This document shows positions 59,905-64,000 of a DNA stretch of 64,000 nt, piece after piece. The position numbers were made by a program, and so were the translations under genes. This DNA comes from Streptomyces sp. NBC_00523 (GTDB lineage: Bacteria > Actinomycetota > Actinomycetes > Streptomycetales > Streptomycetaceae). Under the pieces are notes generated by a model. The model saw only the letters and a list, made by a program, of their open reading frames with translations, ran no database searches and was not told the origin of the DNA. Position 1 is the first letter of the stretch, and the number at the start of each line of letters is the position of its first letter. The stretch is taken from the NCBI RefSeq assembly GCF_036346615.1, contig NZ_CP107836.1:6882001-6946000 (forward strand), read 5' to 3'.

Positions 59905-62216
59905 CCACCAGCACCCGCCGCGACCCCTACGACGGCTTCCCCGGCCGCATCGGCCGCACCTTCGCCGCCTCCGAGCCCGCCTGGCCGGCGCCCCGGACAC
60001 CGGGGGAGAAGGCCCCGAACATCGTCGTCGTGCTCGTGGACGACATGGGCTACAGCGACATCGGACCCTTCGGCTCCGAGATCCCCACCCCCGTGCTCGA
60101 CACCCTCGCCGAGGACGGCGTACGGCTCAGCAACTACCACACCATGCCGCTGTGCTCACCGGCCCGCGCCGCCCTGCTCACCGGCCTCAACCCGCACCGC
60201 GTCGGCTACGCCATGGTCGCCAACTCCGACCCGGGCTTCCCCGGTTACGGCATGGAGATCGCCGACGACATCCCCACCCTCGCCGAGCTCCTCCACGACT
60301 CCGGCTACGCCACCTACGCCGTCGGCAAATGGCACCTGGTCCGCGACTCCGCCTCCAACGCCGCCGACGACCGCGACAACTGGCCGCTGCGCAAGGGCTT
60401 CGACCAGTACTACGGCGTCCTGGAAGGGCTCACCAGCCTCTTCCACCCGCACCAACTCGTGCGCGACAACAGCCCGCTGGACATCGACGAGTTCCCGGAC
60501 GACTACTACTACACGGACGACATCACCGACCAGGCGATCTCCATGGTGAAGTCGCTGCGCGCCCACGACCCGGACAAACCCTTCTTCCTCTACCTCGCGC
60601 ACAACGCCGTCCACGGCCCGCTCCAGGCCAAGGAGGAGGACATCGCCCGCCACCGGGGCCGCTACGACGAGGGCTGGGACGCGCTGCGCGACCGCCGCTT
60701 CGCCGCCCAGATCGCCGACGGCCTCTTCCCGCCCGGCACCGAACTCCCGGAACGCAACAGCGAGGCCGGGCAGGACGTGCCCGCCTGGGACAGCCTCACC
60801 GAGAAGCAACAGCGGCTGTACGCGCGCTACATGGAGGTGTACGCGGCACTGGTCGACAACATCGACCAGAACCTCGGCCGGCTCACCGCCACCCTCGAAG
60901 CCCTCGGTGAGCTCGACAACACCATCATCGTCTTCACCTCCGACAACGGAGGCACCGGCGAGGGCGGCGCCGAAGGCACCCGCTCCTACTTCAGCCGCTT
61001 CGTCCACCACCCGGCCCTGCCCGAGGACTGGACCCCCGACGTCGACCGGGACCCCGGGCTGATCGGCGGCCCGCGCAGCCTGGTGCACTATCCGCGCGGC
61101 TGGGGCATGGCGTCCAACACCCCGTTCCGGCTCTACAAGGGGCACACGTACGCGGGCGGGGTGCGCGTCCCGTTCGTCCTGTCCTGGCCGAGGGGCGCCC
61201 GCGAAGGGCGGCTCACCCCGGGCACCCGCCCGCAGTACCAGTACGTCACCGACATCGCCCCGACCCTCCTCGAACTCGCCGGTCTGGAACGGCCGGAGCG
61301 CCGGCGCGGGGTCCCGCTCCAGGAGCCGGACGGCGTCACCTTCGCCCCCGTACTCGCCGACCCGGAACACCTCTCCACCCACCCCGAGCAGTACTGCGAG
61401 ATGACCGGCAACCGCAGCTACTACCGCGACGGCCGCAAACTCGTCACCCTGCACCGCCCCGGCGCCCCCTACGACGACTCCGAGTGGGCCCTCTACGACA
61501 TCAGGACCGACCCGACCGAGATCCACGACCTGGCCGCCGCACACCCGGGCCTGGTCAAGGAGCTCTCGGCGGCCTGGGAGAAGGCCGCCTGGCGCAACGG
61601 CGTCTTCCCGCTCCCCGACGGCAGCGGCGCCCTCGCCCGCCGCAACCCCGCCGAACAGCGGCTGTCGCGCCCCCTCACCTTGCTGCCCGGCACCCCCGAA
61701 CTGGAGCGCTACCGCTCCTCCCGGCTGGTCTCGCTGCGCTCCTTCGAGGTCACCGTCGCGATCGAGGAGACGGGCGAGGGCGTCCTCGTCTCGCACGGCG
61801 ACCAGGGCGGCGGTTACAGCCTGTACGTGGAGGGCGGCCGTCTGCACTTCGCGTACAACGAGTACGGCGTGCTCCACGAGACGGACGCGGGTCCGCTCGC
61901 ACCGGGCGGGCACACGGTCCGGCTCGTGGCCACCGCCGAGCGCGGCCTGCGCTGGAGCTTCCGGATCGAGGCCGACGGCGAGACCCGGGCCACCCCGCCC
62001 AGCGTCCACCAGCTCATCGGCATGGCCCCCTTCCAGGGCATCAGCATCGGCGTGGACCGCAAATCCCCCATCTCCTGGCCCCTCTTCGAACGCCACCGCT
62101 CCTTCCCGTACCGGGGGCGTCTGCGCTCGGTGACGTTCACCCCGGGAGACCCGGGCCCGGACTCGCCGGAGGCGGTGGCCCAGGCCCTGAAGGAGGCAGC
62201 AGCGGCGTTCGAGTAG
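59901..62216 (+). CDS. Arylsulfatase with C-terminal lectin-like domain
   Basis: The 771-residue protein has the metal motif IVVVLVDDMGYSDIG, formylglycine motif LCSPARAALLTG (C85) and KWHLV. Its size and QYVTDIAPTLLELAG segment fit the AtsA arylsulfatase group. The last ~170 residues (VAIEETGEGVLVSHGDQGGG, LHFAYNEYGVLHETD) are a beta-sandwich of the laminin-G-like type. No signal peptide is visible, so it likely works in the cytoplasm on substrates brought by the importer. Confidence 0.94.
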   Translation: MTTSTRRDPYDGFPGRIGRTFAASEPAWPAPRTPGEKAPNIVVVLVDDMGYSDIGPFGSEIPTPVLDTLAEDGVRLSNYHTMPLCSPARAALLTGLNPHRVGYAMVANSDPGFPGYGMEIADDIPTLAELLHDSGYATYAVGKWHLVRDSASNAADDRDNWPLRKGFDQYYGVLEGLTSLFHPHQLVRDNSPLDIDEFPDDYYYTDDITDQAISMVKSLRAHDPDKPFFLYLAHNAVHGPLQAKEEDIARHRGRYDEGWDALRDRRFAAQIADGLFPPGTELPERNSEAGQDVPAWDSLTEKQQRLYARYMEVYAALVDNIDQNLGRLTATLEALGELDNTIIVFTSDNGGTGEGGAEGTRSYFSRFVHHPALPEDWTPDVDRDPGLIGGPRSLVHYPRGWGMASNTPFRLYKGHTYAGGVRVPFVLSWPRGAREGRLTPGTRPQYQYVTDIAPTLLELAGLERPERRRGVPLQEPDGVTFAPVLADPEHLSTHPEQYCEMTGNRSYYRDGRKLVTLHRPGAPYDDSEWALYDIRTDPTEIHDLAAAHPGLVKELSAAWEKAAWRNGVFPLPDGSGALARRNPAEQRLSRPLTLLPGTPELERYRSSRLVSLRSFEVTVAIEETGEGVLVSHGDQGGGYSLYVEGGRLHFAYNEYGVLHETDAGPLAPGGHTVRLVATAERGLRWSFRIEADGETRATPPSVHQLIGMAPFQGISIGVDRKSPISWPLFERHRSFPYRGRLRSVTFTPGDPGPDSPEAVAQALKEAAAAFE

Positions 62217-62228
62217 GCCGCCGTTCAG

Positions 62229-62283
62229 CCCTTCCGGCGTTTGAGGAGCGGGGTCCGGGGTGGAGCCCCGGTTTCCGGAAGGG
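62229..62283 (+). terminator. Terminator of the ABC/arylsulfatase operon
   Basis: Nested inverted repeats: outer CCCTTCCGG (62229-62237) / CCGGAAGGG (62275-62283) and inner CCGGGG/CCCCGG (62255-62260, 62266-62271). The motif CCGGCGTTTGAGGAGC inside is common after Streptomyces genes. Confidence 0.65.
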
Positions 62284-62362
62284 GCGGGTAGGGGACAAGG
62301 CCCGCCGCAGGCGCCCCCCCAGAGATCGATTCGCGACGTCCCTCACCCAGGTCTAACGTCGG

Positions 62363-62388
62363 GGGAGTGAACGACCACGTTCACTCCC
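62363..62388. promoter_or_regulatory. 26-bp palindromic operator of the MFS pump gene
   Basis: Perfect 10-bp arms GGGAGTGAAC and GTTCACTCCC with a GACCAC spacer lie 22 bp before the ATG of the pump gene, near a -10-like TAACGT. This is the usual place for a TetR or MarR repressor; none is encoded in the window. Confidence 0.7.
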
Positions 62389-62410
62389 GCACAACAGCGG
62401 CACCGAACCA

Positions 62411-63967
62411 ATGACCGGCTCCCACGCGACACCCGCGCAAGCCACCGCACCCCCTCGGAGGGACCGCGGCGGCACGATAGCCCTGCTGGTCATCTGCTCG
62501 TGCCAGCTGATGGTGGTCCTCGACATCACCATCGTGAACATCGCTCTGCCGCACATCCAGACATCCCTCGGATTCTCCACCGAGAACCTGTCCTGGGTGA
62601 TCAACGCCTACACCCTCACCTTCGGCGGCCTGCTGCTGCTCGGCGGGCGGATCGGCGACATCCTCGGGCGACGCCGGGTCTTCATGACCGGCGTCGCCCT
62701 CTTCGTCATCGCCTCCCTGCTCGGCGGACTCGCCCAGGAGTCCTGGCAGTTGCTCGCCGCCCGCTCGCTCCAGGGCGTCGGCGGCGCCATCGCGTCGCCG
62801 ACCGCGCTCGCCCTCATCACGACGACGTTCCACGAAGGCCCCGCGCGCAACCGGGCGTTCGGCGTGTTCGCGGCCGTCTCGGCAGGCGGCAGCGCCATCG
62901 GACTGCTCGCGGGAGGCGTGCTGGTCGAATGGCTGGACTGGCGGTGGATCTTCTTCGTCAACGTGCCCATCGGCGCACTGATCGTGCTGGCGACCCGCCG
63001 CTACATCCAGGAGTCCGAGCGCCACCCCGGCCACTTCGACATCCTCGGCGCCCTCACGGCGACGCTCGGCATGGTGAGCCTCGTCTACGGGTTCATCCGC
63101 GCCTCCGAGGAGGGCTGGAGCGACACCCTGACCCTGCTCGCGTTCGCCGCCGCGGTCGTGCTGCTCGGACTGTTCATCGTCAACGAGAGCCGGTCCCGGC
63201 AGCCCATCACCCCGCTGTGGATGTTCCGCGACCGCAACCGCGCCGGCACCTACGGGATCATGCTGAGCCTCGCGGCGGCGATGTTCGGGATGTTCTTCTT
63301 CCTGACCCTGTTCGTGCAGAACATCCTCGGCTTCAGCCCGCTGCGCACCGGTCTCGCCTTCCTGCCGGTCAGCGTCATCATCGCGATCGGCGCCGGATTC
63401 ACCTCGAAGCTGCTGCCGAAGTTCGGACCCAAGCCCTTCATGGTGACGGGCGCGGTCCTCGCGGCGATCGGGCTCGGCTGGCTCACGCAGACCGACGTCC
63501 ACAGCTCGTACCTGGGCAGTCTGCTGGGCCCGGTGCTGGTGTTCGGGCTCGGCATGGGCCTGCAGTTCGTCTCGCTGACCCTGATGGCACTCTCCGGCGT
63601 CGCGCCGCACGAGTCGGGCGCGGCCTCCGGAATCCTCAACACGACGCAGCAGGTGGGCGGATCGCTCGGCCTGTCCATCCTGGTCACCGTCTTCGGTACG
63701 GCCAGCCGCAACGAGGCGACCGACCAGGTGCCCAAGTTCATGGCCGAGGCCACACCGGCCCAGCTCGCGCAGTTCCGCAGGACGGGGCAGCTCCCCAGCC
63801 CCTGGGGCGATCAGGTCCTGGCATCGGGTGTCTCCACCTCGTTCCTGGCCGCAGCGGCCTTCGCCGTCGCCGCCGCGCTGATCGCGCTCTTCGTCATCCA
63901 GGTCCGCCCCTCGGACCTGGAACGGCTGCGCGGAAGCGGGAGCGGGAGCGGCCAGCCGGGCGCCTGA
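62411..63967 (+). CDS. DHA2-family MFS drug efflux transporter
   Basis: The 518-residue protein has 14 membrane segments. The DHA2 motifs are LDITIVNIALPHIQ and WVINAYTLTFGGLLLLGGRIGDILGRRR. Motif C-like GVFAAVSAGGSAIGLLAGG and WRWIFFVNVPIG also fit proton-driven export of drugs. No ribosome site precedes the ATG. The palindromic operator upstream suggests induction by a ligand. Confidence 0.93.
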   Translation: MTGSHATPAQATAPPRRDRGGTIALLVICSCQLMVVLDITIVNIALPHIQTSLGFSTENLSWVINAYTLTFGGLLLLGGRIGDILGRRRVFMTGVALFVIASLLGGLAQESWQLLAARSLQGVGGAIASPTALALITTTFHEGPARNRAFGVFAAVSAGGSAIGLLAGGVLVEWLDWRWIFFVNVPIGALIVLATRRYIQESERHPGHFDILGALTATLGMVSLVYGFIRASEEGWSDTLTLLAFAAAVVLLGLFIVNESRSRQPITPLWMFRDRNRAGTYGIMLSLAAAMFGMFFFLTLFVQNILGFSPLRTGLAFLPVSVIIAIGAGFTSKLLPKFGPKPFMVTGAVLAAIGLGWLTQTDVHSSYLGSLLGPVLVFGLGMGLQFVSLTLMALSGVAPHESGAASGILNTTQQVGGSLGLSILVTVFGTASRNEATDQVPKFMAEATPAQLAQFRRTGQLPSPWGDQVLASGVSTSFLAAAAFAVAAALIALFVIQVRPSDLERLRGSGSGSGQPGA

Positions 63968-64000
63968 ACACCCGTCCGACCGCTCCGGCCGACCACCCTC

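Noticed and set aside
1..64000. CRISPR arrays, tRNA or rRNA genes, integrase and attachment sites
   Set aside because: No regularly spaced repeats, clover-leaf sequences, rRNA segments or integrase-like frames were seen.

Overview
The window is very GC-rich, with GTG starts, short ATGA/GTGA gene overlaps and AGGAGG-type ribosome sites. This gene content and style indicate a Streptomyces or close actinobacterial chromosome. No rRNA, tRNA, CRISPR array, integrase or complete insertion sequence was recognised.

Layout. 1-1236: the end of a LigD-like NHEJ polymerase gene and an HhH-GPD glycosylase/endonuclease III relative. 1249-10504: a membrane and envelope block with a polytopic protein, a sulfite-oxidase-fold molybdoenzyme fused to a membrane segment, a three-gene glycosyltransferase/nucleotidyltransferase-like/methyltransferase operon, a divergent OmpR-type two-component system, a ~200-bp MITE-like element, an NAD-dependent sugar epimerase and a VOC protein. 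10722-35717: a contractile injection system (CIS) of the extracellular/phage-tail-like lineage, the type known in Streptomyces as a cytoplasmic CIS. 35782-40222: a flavodoxin-like protein and a three-gene unknown/MoxR/VWA-metallopeptidase module. 40219-44730: a TetR regulator with two palindromic operators, divergent from a three-subunit molybdo-iron-sulfur-flavin dehydrogenase. 44727-49799: two overlapping ABC-F genes preceded by a short leader ORF, then a TetR gene and a quinone oxidoreductase gene. 49928-62216: a sulfur-scavenging locus with a TauD-type dioxygenase, two formylglycine sulfatases, a ROK regulator and a peptide/Opp-type ABC importer preceded by a cysteine-containing leader peptide. 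62411-63967: a DHA2 MFS efflux pump downstream of a perfect 26-bp palindrome.

The CIS locus carries most of the expected particle parts: sheath, two tube proteins, a small Afp6-like protein, LysM/gp53-like hub adaptor, VgrG-like spike, PAAR tip, gp25-like, gpJ-like and gpI-like baseplate proteins, DUF4255 terminator and AAA+ ATPase. It also has a membrane protein with two zinc ribbons (CisA-like), a DUF4157 HExxH protein, a proline-rich protein with nine VQR motifs, a secreted VWA/HYR protein and a LuxR-type regulator with a degenerate receiver. Inserted divergently between the ATPase and the sheath is a two-gene cassette, a 1308-residue protein and a small downstream gene, both with lower GC. 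It looks like a CIS-loaded polymorphic toxin with its immunity protein. The N-terminal LQRxxGNAA...QR motif of the large protein also occurs in the DUF4157 protein. This cassette and the shared motif are the most novel part of the window.

In the sulfur locus, a leaderless 27-residue peptide of the RRHVDL...C type sits about 300 bp before a lipoprotein/permease/permease/double-ATPase/arylsulfatase operon. A TauD/sulfatase operon lies on the other side of the ROK gene. This suggests uptake and desulfation of organosulfur compounds under cysteine-sensing control.
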